Shown: piece after piece, positions 35,505 through 44,631 of the stretch
How the letters are laid out: each line of letters opens with the position of its first letter
Numbering within the stretch: the stretch's first letter is position 1
Source of the DNA: Chryseobacterium sp. ERMR1:04
GTDB lineage: Bacteria; Bacteroidota; Bacteroidia; Flavobacteriales; Weeksellaceae
Assembly: GCF_001297705.1 (NCBI RefSeq)
Contig: NZ_LIRF01000008.1
Location: 620,001 to 684,000, forward strand
Reading direction: 5' to 3'
Length of the DNA stretch: 64,000 nucleotides
Notes under the pieces: model-generated
Databases searched by the model: none
What the model saw: only the letters and a program-made list of their open reading frames with translations
Told to the model about the DNA's origin: nothing
Program-made: the position numbers and the translations under genes

Positions 35505-35544
35505 CAAAGATATACCTGAGCAACGACAAAACTTGTCGTGTTAC
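35505..35544 (-). promoter_or_regulatory. Conserved promoter/dyad motif, copy 3
   Basis: Minus strand: perfect dyad ACGACAAGTTTTGTCGT, then a spacer and TATCTTTG, a full match to TAnnTTTG. The dyad-to-box spacing equals that of the copies at 15120 and 15635. The leader to the RHS start would be about 100 bases. Confidence 0.6.
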
Positions 35545-35630
35545 TAATTAATTGTAAGTTAATCTAAAAGATATTATGAGAATTTTAGGCTTATCCAGAA
35601 TGTGAAAAACTCTTTCGCCATCTAATCAAA

Positions 35631-37574
35631 TCATTTTTTATCAAATCTACTATTTACAGCATTCAAATGTCCTTCAAATACAGAAGTGAACCACTCTTCT
35701 GCTCCTTTATTTTTATATCCCTTATATTTTTCTACAAACAAATTATAAAGTGAGGCTTGCTTATCTAGTACATAGATGTTAAGTCCAGAATCATTACACA
35801 GCCAATGAGGATTTAAATCGTAAAACTCTATAACTTTCTCAAGAGTCCAACTTCTTATTTCACCATAAGGAATAAATGTGTTTTTAATAAATTCAAGACC
35901 ATGTCCATGGTCAAAATGTGGTTTTAATAATATTCCATTTTGAGTGTGAAGACTTTGTTCGTTCATGTCTTCAAAACTTACAATATACTGTATTTCTGAA
36001 CCTACAAGTTTTCTAATTGCTCTGTCTCTAAAAGAAAATAGATAACCATTTTTAACCCTAAAAATATATTTCTCCTTTACTATCTCGTTCTTAAACCCAA
36101 TCTCTAAAGAATAGCAATTAAGGAATTCAGGCGTCTCATTGTATGCAACAATTATTTTATCAATATATTTATGTACAAGATTCATTTTAATCTCAAAATC
36201 AGTCTCCAGAGAATATTTTTTGAAATCTTCCTTCGTCTCAATAATTAAGCTTTCAAAATCTTTCAAATTAGATGTTCTCAAGTCAATTTCTGAAATTTGA
36301 AGTTTAATTTTGCTATTTTCATTCCTAATCTTTTCTATTTCAGGCTTAACCTCATCATTAGTAAGTACATCATTCATAACAGACCTTATTAAGCTTTGTT
36401 TGCCTTTTTCATTGTTTTCTAACTTTTTTTCCAAAAGTTCTCTTTCAACTAAAAGATTTTCCAAAATCGAATTTCCTGAATTTGAAGCTTCATTTAAAAG
36501 CTTTAAAAGCTCATCCTTTATAAAGAAATGCTCCCAAATGATGTTTTCAATTTTATCAATATTTATGGCTCTATTTCCACAGTTTTCGCCCTTGATTCTT
36601 CGTGATGAGCAAATATAAGTATGGTCTCTTTTATCAACCCTACTTCTACCATACATATTTCTCCCACAACTACACTTAATAATACCTTTTAGTAAATATT
36701 TATGCTCAACTTTCTTTCCAGTATTGTTTCTATTCTTTTGTAAATTTTCATTGACTTTTTGCCAATAAACATCCTCAAAAACTGCTGGAACTTTATAGTA
36801 ATTGCCTTTCCAAAATCTCTGACCTTTGTAAATTGTATTTTTAATGATTCCCTGTACGGTTCTCCCTCTCCATTTAGCATCACTCTTTTTCTTTTCAGTT
36901 ACAACATTAGAATATCTATCTCTGATTTTGTAAACACCTCCTTTTTCTAATTTACTATAAGCTGTTAGTACTCCTTCTAAGTTTAGTATTTCAGCAATTT
37001 TATCTGTTCCTTTACCTTCTAAGGACATTTGATAAATCCTTTTCACAGTTTCCGATTCTTTTTCATTGATAATCAAATTTTTATTAGAGTCCTTAGTGTA
37101 ACCAAATGGAGGGCTGGCATGAACTTTTCCACTTTCAACATTCTTTTGTAATGCATTTACAACCTTTTGCTTTGTTAACTTAACAAAAAATGAATTAAAA
37201 ACGGATAGGACATTTGAAGCAAGAAAATTGTCAGGGGAATCAAAATTGAATTCTCCTCCTGAATGAAAATAGAGTTTAGTATCATTTTTTTGGAAAAGTA
37301 ACCATAAACTATTCCAAACAATATGGTCTCGTTCAATTCTTGATTGGTCATAAGCAAAAACATTGGTGATTTCTTTTGCTTCAATATCTTCTATTAATCT
37401 AAATAGTTCAGGACGTTTCTCTATCGGTAATGTTCCAGAAACACCAACATCTTGATAAATTTTGTAACTTAAATTTAATTTCTTTGCATACTCTTTTCCA
37501 AAATGAATTTGGTTCTCTATTGAACTTAGATTATCCCCTTTGTCCTGAGAGAGTCTTGCATAAATAGCTAACAT
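35631..37574 (-). CDS. Large serine recombinase (integrase)
   Basis: 647 residues. Resolvase-type catalytic domain first ('YARLSQDKGDNLSSIENQ', nucleophile Ser in ARLS; 'VSGTLPIEKRPELFRLI'; 'YDQSRIERD'), then a recombinase domain ('PPFGYTKDSNKNLIIN', 'IIKNTIYKGQRFWKGNYY'), a zinc ribbon ('IKCSCGRNMYGRS' ... 'ICSSRRIKGENCGN') and a coiled coil (about 370-440). The long C-terminal extension of ~150 residues is not typical. Such enzymes integrate at specific attB sites and need a directionality factor to excise. Its start lies 46 bases inside the right island end, so this is the island's integrase. Confidence 0.93.
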   Translation of the reverse strand: MLAIYARLSQDKGDNLSSIENQIHFGKEYAKKLNLSYKIYQDVGVSGTLPIEKRPELFRLIEDIEAKEITNVFAYDQSRIERDHIVWNSLWLLFQKNDTKLYFHSGGEFNFDSPDNFLASNVLSVFNSFFVKLTKQKVVNALQKNVESGKVHASPPFGYTKDSNKNLIINEKESETVKRIYQMSLEGKGTDKIAEILNLEGVLTAYSKLEKGGVYKIRDRYSNVVTEKKKSDAKWRGRTVQGIIKNTIYKGQRFWKGNYYKVPAVFEDVYWQKVNENLQKNRNNTGKKVEHKYLLKGIIKCSCGRNMYGRSRVDKRDHTYICSSRRIKGENCGNRAINIDKIENIIWEHFFIKDELLKLLNEASNSGNSILENLLVERELLEKKLENNEKGKQSLIRSVMNDVLTNDEVKPEIEKIRNENSKIKLQISEIDLRTSNLKDFESLIIETKEDFKKYSLETDFEIKMNLVHKYIDKIIVAYNETPEFLNCYSLEIGFKNEIVKEKYIFRVKNGYLFSFRDRAIRKLVGSEIQYIVSFEDMNEQSLHTQNGILLKPHFDHGHGLEFIKNTFIPYGEIRSWTLEKVIEFYDLNPHWLCNDSGLNIYVLDKQASLYNLFVEKYKGYKNKGAEEWFTSVFEGHLNAVNSRFDKK

Positions 37575-37620
37575 ACAGTTGTTTTTCTACAAATATATAC
37601 AAACACCACATTCTATACAA

Positions 37621-37627
37621 CAACATC
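37621..37627. repeat. Right island junction (att core)
   Basis: CAACATC, also present at 16400-16406. Outside it lies the intact 5' half of the ATPase gene; inside lies the integrase promoter region. Confidence 0.7.
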
Positions 37628-38263
37628 AGAAATCGTATGATGGGGTGATCTAAAAGGCCGAACAGTCATTAATGAAGTTTCTGTTCCCATTTTTCCGGCG
37701 ACAGAATGAATTTTTGTTGTTTCTAAGGCTTCTTTTAATGTTAAAGGAGGTAAAATACTGGGAACTCTTTTCGCCAACATTGTTTTTCCGCTTCCCGGTG
37801 GGCCAATTAAAATAATATTATGACCTCCCGCAGCAGCCACTTCCATTGCCCGCTTTGCTGTTTCCTGTCCTTTTACTTCTGAAAAATCAAAAGGAAATAA
37901 ATTCACTTTATCCTGAAACTCTTTTCTGGTATCTAAAACTACTTTTTCAAGAGGTTTCCCTTCATTAAAGAAATCAATAACCTCTTTAATATTTTCAACG
38001 CCATACACATCAAGATTATTAACAATAGCTGCCTCGCGCGTATTTTGTTTGGGTAAAATAATCCCTTTGAAACCTTCTTCCCTCGCCTGAATCGCAATTG
38101 GAAGAACGCCTCGGATAGGCTGTAAACCTCCATCTAATGAAAGCTCACCCATAATAATATAATCCTGAATATTTTCAGCTAAAATCTGATCAGAAGCCGC
38201 TAAAATTCCAATCGCAATACTCAGATCGTAAGCAGCCCCTTCTTTTCGGAGATCGGCAGGTGC

Positions 38264-38467
38264 CATATTGATGGTGATTTTCTTTCCGGGAATCTTGAAA
38301 CCAACGTTTTTTAAAGCAGCCGAAATTCGGTAACTGCTTTCTTTAATTGCATTATCGGCAAGGCCTACCAAATGATAACCTACCCCGCCTGTATCTACAT
38401 TCACTTCAATAGTAATTGTCTGAGCTGCAACTCCATGAATTGCACTTCCATAAATTTTGATCAGCAT
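38264..38467. repeat. 204-bp direct repeat of comM 5' end, copy A
   Basis: Differs from 39485-39688 at one base (a silent AAA/AAG-type change). Similarity falls off quickly both upstream of the ATG and beyond codon 68. Confidence 0.95.
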
Positions 38468-38787
38468 ACTTTGTGTTTTGTAGTAAAAATAATTAATATT
38501 TTATTTTACAAAACAGCATATTATATTGATAATTTTTCATAAAAATAAAAGCACATAATAATACATCAATAAAATAACTTATAATGTTACATTTTCAAAT
38601 TATAGATAATCGTTATTTTGTAGATAATCATTATTTTAAAACCAAAATTATAATAACAAGATATGCTAGATTAACAATATATTTCGATTTAATAGAAATA
38701 TTAAAAAAATATAAATAAAAAAAAACATTATCTTCCATAGATACAGACAGTGAGCTGGAAAAACTTAAAAAGCAATAAACAAATAAA
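38468..38787. other. AT-rich gap before the lipoprotein gene
   Basis: 320 very AT-rich bases between divergent genes. A 17-base unit TAGATAATCgTTATTTT occurs twice in tandem with one change near 38605. No gene is seen; it should hold the promoters of both neighbours. Confidence 0.45.
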
Positions 38788-39414
38788 ATGAGGCTAATCT
38801 TTTTAACTTTATGTTCTTTACTTGTATTACATGCTTGTAAAAATTCAAATACTAAGATTATACAGAAAGAATTAATTGTTCTAAATCCTGATGCTAAGGC
38901 AATAAAAAAAGAGTACCATAAATACTCTACTCATAATCCTTTTCATCCAGACTACCATCTTTATTCTCCTATAGAACCTAGTAAAAAGGAACAAGGAAAA
39001 GCAAAAATATTAATATCAATTTACGACGAATATAATTTTCAACATTTAAAAAATTATATCAGAAAAAATGGGATATATGAATCATATATTTTAAATAATG
39101 ATACAATACTTTATAGACATTTTATTAAAACATATGATAAGAAGGAAAGTAAAAGAATTAATAATTTAGCTGATATTCAAAATTATTTTCATAAAAATAA
39201 TATAGGATTTAGATTATTTAAGGATAAACATAATGAGGGGTCTGGTTACACTTTTTTATTGAATAAAAACAATATAAAGGACTCTGCATTATGTACTATC
39301 TTTCCTAAAAAAGATGAGTTAGAAGTTTATCTTTATTATAATGTAAGGGATACCCTTAAATCTTTATCAAGACAATCAGTCAATCCATATTATGGTAAAG
39401 AGATTGAAGATTAA
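38788..39414 (+). CDS. Lipoprotein of unknown function
   Basis: 208 residues with lipobox VLHACKN. The mature part is rich in Lys, Asn and Tyr with patterns such as 'AKILISIYDEYNFQHLKNYI' and 'IGFRLFKDKHNEGSGYTFLLN'; I recognise no family. It is much more AT-rich than the ATPase gene around it and lies between two near-identical copies of that gene's 5' end, followed by its own terminator. This looks like a recently acquired single-gene cassette. Confidence 0.72.
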   Translation: MRLIFLTLCSLLVLHACKNSNTKIIQKELIVLNPDAKAIKKEYHKYSTHNPFHPDYHLYSPIEPSKKEQGKAKILISIYDEYNFQHLKNYIRKNGIYESYILNNDTILYRHFIKTYDKKESKRINNLADIQNYFHKNNIGFRLFKDKHNEGSGYTFLLNKNNIKDSALCTIFPKKDELEVYLYYNVRDTLKSLSRQSVNPYYGKEIED

Positions 39415-39416
39415 TG

Positions 39417-39444
39417 TTCCGAAGCTAAAGCTTCGGAATTTTTT
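39417..39444 (+). terminator. Rho-independent terminator of the lipoprotein gene
   Basis: Perfect 10-bp stem TTCCGAAGCT / AGCTTCGGAA with a two-base loop (effectively a UAAA-type tetraloop), then TTTTTTG. Confidence 0.9.
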
Positions 39445-39475
39445 GTTACAAATACTCTTCTATTCATAGACTAGA

Positions 39476-39688
39476 TTAATAGTGCATATTGATGGTGATT
39501 TTCTTTCCGGGAATCTTGAAACCAACGTTTTTTAAGGCAGCCGAAATTCGGTAACTGCTTTCTTTAATTGCATTATCGGCAAGGCCTACCAAATGATAAC
39601 CTACCCCGCCTGTATCTACATTCACTTCAATAGTAATTGTCTGAGCTGCAACTCCATGAATTGCACTTCCATAAATTTTGATCAGCAT
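39476..39688 (-). pseudogene. comM: Truncated second copy of comM 5' end
   Basis: 70 codons; the first 68 are identical in protein to the start of the N-terminal half, then HY and stop. It carries its own upstream DNA, which differs from that of the other copy. Either this is the original start of the gene, cut off when a cassette bringing a replacement 5' end inserted, or it is a later partial duplicate. Confidence 0.9.
39485..39688. repeat. 204-bp direct repeat of comM 5' end, copy B
   Basis: 203 of 204 bases identical to copy A, offset by 1,221 bp. Copies A and B bracket the lipoprotein gene. The following gap (39689-40002) is AT-rich and shows no gene. Confidence 0.95.
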
Positions 39689-40002
39689 AATTGTGTTTTA
39701 ATGTAAATATAATTAATATTTTTTTCTGAATGAAACACATCATTCGAAATATATGAGACCTTCCTTTTTCTAACCTGCAAAACACTGGAATTTATTTTAG
39801 CCTGTTTAATCCCAAAATATCAATATAATATTTATCTATTTTTTAATAAAGAGAAATTTATTTGTTCTTATCAAGATAATGATTAAATATAAAAAAATCA
39901 ATTTACCAATTCAATAGCTAAAACAACAAATAACACGATTAAAAACAAAATAAAAAGGCCAATTATTGTTATATTTACATTTAATCACATAAAAAACACA
40001 CT

Positions 40003-41318
40003 ATGAAAAAATTAACAAAATTAGCTTTATTAAGCTACTCAGTACTGCTAATATCTTTTTCATGCAGAGAAAATAACAATGAACCTTTTAATTCTTCATC
40101 TACAGAAGTTCCTTTAGCAGGAAATGCATTTATTACAACCCAACCCAACGAAGCCACTGAAGAAATTAGTGATGAAGCAGATGGAGGACTTAAAAACTGG
40201 ACCAACCCAAAACAGTTATAAGTACTTATTTTCGCGTTTCAAAATCAGGAGATTTAACCTTGGGCTTAAAAGCTAAAGTTCCTAACGGAAACAGTACCAT
40301 TAAAGTCACAGTAAACGGAATATCAAAAAACATTTCCATTACCGGACCATCATATTCTAGCCGTATAATAGGAAATTTCAACGTGCCGGCAGGGTATGTA
40401 AAAGTAGATTTACAAGGGGTAACAAAAACGGGTAGCTATTTTGCAGATGTATCACATATTTTATTCTCGGGTACAGCCGCTTCCGGAACTAATGTATTTA
40501 GCAATATGCCTGAGTATTATTATTGGTCAAGAAGAGGACCTTCCTGCCATCTATCTTATACCATCCCAACTCCTGAAAATATTAGTTATTATTATAATGA
40601 AGTGACCGTGCCTACCGGACAAGATAAAATAGGTTCGGATTTTATGGTTAGCGGATTTAAAGAGGGATATTTTGGCATACAAGTAAATTCTGCAACAGAA
40701 AGAAGAATCTTATTTTCCGTATGGAGCCCATTTGAAACAGATAACCCCGATGATATTCCTGAAGATAAAAAAGTAAAACTATTAAAAATAGGAACAGATG
40801 TAACCACCAATCAATTTGGAGGTGAAGGCGCAGGCGGACAAAGTTATTACAAATACAACTGGGCAGCAGGTAAAACGTATAAATTTTTATTGAAAGGGGA
40901 ACCCGACGGAAATAACAACACAATATATACCGCATGGTTTTTAACCCCGGAAAACAGTAACTGGAAACTTATTGCCAGCTGGAAAAGACCATACACCAAT
41001 ACCTATCTTACAAATTTCCATAGTTTTGTTGAAAACTTTGAGCCTGAAAATGGCTACTTAGAACGTAGCGCTACATTTAAAAACCAATGGATAAGAACAC
41101 AAGAAGGTACATGGAAACCTCTGTCAACAGCGAAGTTTTCAGTAGATGCTACCTATAAAAATGCACAAAGAATTGATGCTATAGGTGGAACCAAGGATGG
41201 AAATACTTTCACTCTACAAAATGGAGGATTTTTCAATACCATTGTTGAGCCCGGTTCCCAATTTACTATAACACCTCCCAGTACTGCTCCTAATATTAAT
41301 CTTAGTACCCTTCCTTAA
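40003..41318 (+). pseudogene. DUF5077/DUF3472-like lipoprotein, frameshifted
   Basis: The first frame starts with a lipoprotein signal (lipobox SFSCREN) and stops after 72 codons (LKNWTNPKQL*). In another frame the reading continues without a break as 'TVISTYFRVSKSGDLTLGLKA' and on to 41318. Adding one A in the run at 40209-40212 joins them. The first ~130 residues of the mature part look like a DUF5077 carbohydrate-binding-like domain ('IGNFNVPAGYVKVDLQG'); the rest ('FGGEGAGGQSYYKYNWAAGKTYKFLL', 'TYLTNFHSFVENFEPENG') fits DUF3472. Natural mutation, phase variation or a sequencing error could explain the break. Confidence 0.85.
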
Positions 41319-41330
41319 AAGCAAAAAAGT

Positions 41331-41364
41331 CTGCCTAAACATCCCTATTAAGGCAGGTTTTTTT
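41331..41364 (+). terminator. Terminator of the DUF3472-like gene
   Basis: CTGCCT / AGGCAG stem with a loop of about 14 bases (partly A-T paired) and a run GTTTTTTT. Confidence 0.75.
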
Positions 41365-41427
41365 CTACATTACCAAAACACTTTAGGTTACTTTTTTAAA
41401 AATTATGAATAACCTTTAAAAATAAAT

Positions 41428-41452
41428 CGGCGCAAGTAAAGAACTTGCACCG
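41428..41452 (-). terminator. Terminator of the T9SS cargo gene
   Basis: Minus strand: CGGTGCAAGT / ACTTGCGCCG, 10-bp stem with one wobble and a five-base loop, followed by ATTTATTTTT. Confidence 0.75.
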
Positions 41453-41482
41453 ACCTAAACATAAATTATTAAAAACTAACTA

Positions 41483-42454
41483 TTACTTCTTGATAAACTT
41501 GTTTTTGTAAACCTTCCCATCCAATGTTTTAGAAACTACCATATAAGTTCCCGGAACAAAACTGCTCACGTCTATGGGTTCATTATATTGATGTCTGGTT
41601 TTCTGTAAAATAAGCTTTCCGGACATATCAATGATAGAAACATTATTATATGTTTTATCAGACTCTTTTCCGATATATAAAAACTGTGTGGTTGGATTTG
41701 GATATACTGTTAAAGCATTCTCTTTGGGTTTTGTTTCTCCAGTTCCCAGGTTACCACAAAAGCCCCAGCTTCCGAAATTAAGCTTGATAAATGCGAAGTT
41801 AGCCAACATTTCACACTGATCGGGGCAATATTCTGTGCACGCATAAAATCCATATACTCCTGATGTAGTCGCATGATAAGAATCTCCTGTTGCACCAGCG
41901 ATGATACAAGGATCTGTAGGCAATGGCGGATTTGTTCCCGGAAGACACTTAAACCAAGTATGTACCCCATACAATTGTGGAAATCCGTCATCCAGCTGCA
42001 CTGTTGCTCCTTCGCAAATATTATATTCTCCAGGTGCGATTTGTTCGTAAGTTCCCGGTGTAAAATTGGCCATCATAAACGGAAGTCCGTATGCATATCC
42101 ATCAGCAAGAATGGCCGGACTTTCTGCTTGACAATCTCCATCTGTTACCACCACTTTAAAGTAATACAACATATCATTGCCCCCATTAATCGTCAATGTC
42201 TGAGAGGTAGCCCCAGCTATCGCAACCCAAGGATTTGGGTTAGGAGACTGCCAATCCCATTGTTGTTTATACCATTGGTAAGTTCCATAAGTTTGCGTTG
42301 TAGAAAGCATTTCTGTCTCTGTATTACAAAACACAACCTTGTCTGCAAACAGCGTCCCAAGCCTTGGGCTCGTAATCGTTGGAGAGCATTGTGCCTGAAC
42401 ATTGACAATGCTCAGAAGAAGATAAAACGCTAAAAAAATTAGTTTTGTTTTCAT
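41483..42454 (-). CDS. Secreted protein with T9SS type A sorting domain
   Basis: 323 residues with signal peptide (MKTKLIFLAFYLLLSIVNVQAQ). The middle has Ig-like/PKD-like segments ('GTYQWYKQQWDWQSPNPNPW', 'QTLTINGGNDMLYYFKVVVTDGDC', 'DSYHATTSGVYGFYACTEYC') and several Cys. The C-terminal ~75 residues are a sorting domain: 'LTVYPNPTTQFLYI', 'VSIIDMSGKLIL', 'IDVSSFVPGTYMVV', ending KNKFIKK. Such proteins cross the outer membrane by the type IX system. It follows the ECF sigma and barrel genes after 118 bases and may be their target. Confidence 0.9.
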   Translation of the reverse strand: MKTKLIFLAFYLLLSIVNVQAQCSPTITSPRLGTLFADKVVFCNTETEMLSTTQTYGTYQWYKQQWDWQSPNPNPWVAIAGATSQTLTINGGNDMLYYFKVVVTDGDCQAESPAILADGYAYGLPFMMANFTPGTYEQIAPGEYNICEGATVQLDDGFPQLYGVHTWFKCLPGTNPPLPTDPCIIAGATGDSYHATTSGVYGFYACTEYCPDQCEMLANFAFIKLNFGSWGFCGNLGTGETKPKENALTVYPNPTTQFLYIGKESDKTYNNVSIIDMSGKLILQKTRHQYNEPIDVSSFVPGTYMVVSKTLDGKVYKNKFIKK

Positions 42455-42572
42455 AGTAAATTATTTATTGGTGAGTTTTATGAATTAAAAATTAAAGCAT
42501 ACAAAACCAACCGGACTCATATATTTACAAGCCTAAAATGGGGGTTAAAAAAATAGTTGAACTAAAAAAGGA

Positions 42573-43967
42573 TTACTTATCGATCAGTAATCTAATCCCA
42601 AAGTTCATATTAAAATTGAATGGTTTTTCTTTGTATATGGTGTTTAAGGAACTATTATCTTTAAAGTGGTAACCAATACCCGGCTCTGCATAAATTCCTA
42701 TTTTATTGGCCACTTTTAATTGTATTCCCACGGCGGTATTTACCGAAAACTGAAATGGTTTAGCTTCTATGTTCTCTTTTATTTGGTCCTTTACTTCATC
42801 ATTCACGATATATTTCGTCTTCACATTTCCGGCAACCGATTTTTCAATAAGCGCTCCGGCGGTAACATATCCTGTGAAAGCTCCTTTCTGTACGACATTA
42901 TAATTTACCTGAACCGGAACGCCAATGTAATGAACGGTCTGATCACTTTTTATAAAGTTAGTTTCACTTCCGGTACGAAGTTCAGAGGATAATTTGGTGT
43001 AATTTATTCCCGTCCCTATTCCCCATTTTTTTCCAAGACTGTAATACATGGAGATTCCTAATGTCACCGGTATTTTATGTTGGATCTTTGCATCTACTTT
43101 TTCATTTTGATTGGCTAATAAAACCTCTCTCAGCGGACTTTCTTCATATCCTGCTGCACTAAACAGATCACTCACTCTCACCGGACTTCCATTTAAAGTA
43201 GCATATCCCGGAAATTGCTCTGCAGAATTTGGAGACGCTTTACCTGTAAGTAAACTCAACATCCAAGATGGATCACGTTGTCTTTTTATCTTCTTTGGAA
43301 CATCTGCCGTTGCCAGTTTATTTTGAAACTCAACTTCATTTCCTAAGGTTTCTTTATTAGCATTTATTTCATTAAGAGACTGGTCACTGGTATTAATTGT
43401 AGCCTCCTGTGCTGTATGTTGATCTTGTTTAAATACGTCTGCTCCTGTAGCAATATTTTGATTTTCAGAGGTTGAATTTTTAATTGTATTCAATTCATTG
43501 TCTACGACTTTAGTTAAATACTTCGTTGAAGATGAGGTTGTTGTATTTAATATATTATTTTGCTGTTCATTGTTTTGCTGAATTGCTAAGTTCCTTTCTT
43601 TTTCTCGCATTGGATCACTTGATACAACTGGATCATTATTCTTTTGAACTGAATCTCCTTTTCCAATCTGTGCTATCTTTTTTGAAGGCGCTTTCTTATT
43701 GTAAAATTGAATAACCTCATTTCCCACAAAAAATAGTGCAACTACTGCTGCAACAGCACTTATACGATACAGAACAGTTCTAATTTTTTTCCCCGAAGTC
43801 TTCTTTTCTTGTCCGGCTAGCTCATTTTCTGATCTCAATCCAACAATGGTGTTCTCATCCTTTTCATTGAATAATTCATCTTTAATATCATCCCACAATC
43901 CATCCGGAACATCACTTTCGTGGTCTTCCATTCTGGAGCGCATATTATCTAACCATTGATTTTTCAT
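42573..43967 (-). CDS. Single-span membrane protein with C-terminal beta-barrel-like domain, ECF-linked
   Basis: 464 residues. The N-terminal ~65 residues are cytosolic and acidic ('DVPDGLWDDIKDEL'), typical of proteins encoded after ECF sigma genes. One membrane segment follows (about 70-85, 'ISAVAAVVALFFVGNEVI'), then a long Gln/Asn/Ser-rich linker. The last ~190 residues resemble an outer-membrane beta-barrel (PorT-like: 'GIGTGINYTKLSSELRTG', 'YIGVPVQVNYNVV', 'YAEPGIGYHF', final strand 'FNMNFGIRLLIDK'). It overlaps the sigma gene by four bases (ATGA). An anti-sigma role for the N-terminus is inferred. Confidence 0.8.
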   Translation of the reverse strand: MKNQWLDNMRSRMEDHESDVPDGLWDDIKDELFNEKDENTIVGLRSENELAGQEKKTSGKKIRTVLYRISAVAAVVALFFVGNEVIQFYNKKAPSKKIAQIGKGDSVQKNNDPVVSSDPMREKERNLAIQQNNEQQNNILNTTTSSSTKYLTKVVDNELNTIKNSTSENQNIATGADVFKQDQHTAQEATINTSDQSLNEINANKETLGNEVEFQNKLATADVPKKIKRQRDPSWMLSLLTGKASPNSAEQFPGYATLNGSPVRVSDLFSAAGYEESPLREVLLANQNEKVDAKIQHKIPVTLGISMYYSLGKKWGIGTGINYTKLSSELRTGSETNFIKSDQTVHYIGVPVQVNYNVVQKGAFTGYVTAGALIEKSVAGNVKTKYIVNDEVKDQIKENIEAKPFQFSVNTAVGIQLKVANKIGIYAEPGIGYHFKDNSSLNTIYKEKPFNFNMNFGIRLLIDK

Positions 43968-44527
43968 ATTGCGCTTTTTTTTACCATTTTATATTCTTTG
44001 ATCTTTTGTGCAAGTAATCCTTTAGCTCTGTGAAACTGGGAGGCAGAAGAATTTTCAGCAATACCCAACAGTCCCGCAATTTCTTTATGACTTTTCTGCT
44101 CAAACACAAACAAGTTAAAAACAGTTCGGTAACCATCAGGAAGCGACCGTACCATCTTCATAATAGTGAGCTCTGATATTTCCTCAAGATCTGGCTCTTC
44201 TTCATCAGACACATCAGGAAATTCGAAATCATCTGTCATTAATTTAAAATCAGAGTTTCGTTTGATATAACTCAACGATTCATTCACTACAATTCTGGAC
44301 ATCCATGCTCTTAAAGAACCTACCCCTCGATATTCAAAAGAATCTATAGAACCAAACATTTTTATAAAGCTGTTTTGCAACACATCATGCACGTCATCTT
44401 TGCTGATAATGTATCGGGAGCATACATAGGTAAGGTTTCTGGAATGGGCTCCAAAAAGCTCTTTCCAGGCAGCTTCCTCCTTCAATCGAAGGCGGTTTGT
44501 TAACATCTGCTCCTTACTTTCTTCCAT
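43964..44527 (-). CDS. ECF RNA polymerase sigma factor
   Basis: 187 residues with sigma region 2 ('YVCSRYIISKDDVHDVLQNSFIKMF', 'GVGSLRAWMSRIVVNESLSYIKR') and region 4 ('LPDGYRTVFNLFVFEQKSHKEIAGLLGIAENSS'). It directs RNA polymerase to a small set of promoters. The overlap with the downstream membrane/barrel gene implies a shared control unit, probably an envelope signal. Confidence 0.93.
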   Translation of the reverse strand: MEESKEQMLTNRLRLKEEAAWKELFGAHSRNLTYVCSRYIISKDDVHDVLQNSFIKMFGSIDSFEYRGVGSLRAWMSRIVVNESLSYIKRNSDFKLMTDDFEFPDVSDEEEPDLEEISELTIMKMVRSLPDGYRTVFNLFVFEQKSHKEIAGLLGIAENSSASQFHRAKGLLAQKIKEYKMVKKSAI

Positions 44528-44631
44528 GAATTTTTACAATCCTGTTCTAATTTTATGATCCGTTTAATTGTAATACAAAAATAGGCTGCCTTTTTTACAA
44601 AGCGCAACCTATCTTGGGTGATATCCGCCTC

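Larger units (their letters stand above)
16407..37620. mobile_element. Integrative genomic island with large serine recombinase, inserted in comM
   Basis: About 21.2 kb separates the two halves of the ATPase gene, whose codons join cleanly across it (TISDV|ALVGGG). The large serine recombinase gene starts 46 bases inside the right end, the usual position for an integrase next to attP. Cargo: collagen-like protein, two PIN proteins, an ABC-3C-like module, ardA, resolvase, polymerase-like protein, small lipoproteins, Hc1 and an RHS protein. No relaxase, coupling protein or type IV secretion gene was recognised, so it is integrative and at most mobilisable. An internal att-like copy at 17820 suggests two elements in tandem. 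Confidence 0.88.
37613..38467 (-). pseudogene. comM: YifB/ComM-family Mg-chelatase-like ATPase, N-terminal half
   Basis: 284 codons from ATG to a stop created at the island junction (TISDVVV*). The N-terminal ChlI-like domain ('[21 protein letters not shown]', '[21 protein letters not shown]') and the Walker A '[13 protein letters not shown]' are intact; Walker B and the rest are in the distant fragment. The true codons reach about 37621, where the shared CAACATC lies. Its first 68 codons and the start are repeated upstream. A stable truncated product is possible but would lack ATPase activity. Confidence 0.93.

Noticed and set aside
16407-37620. Island as a prophage
   Set aside because: No capsid, portal, terminase or lysis gene was recognised. 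The tailspike-like genes lie outside the junction, and the serine recombinase alone is not evidence of a phage.
16407-37620. Island as a self-conjugative ICE
   Set aside because: No relaxase, coupling ATPase or Tra proteins are visible among the reading frames. ArdA alone does not show conjugation.
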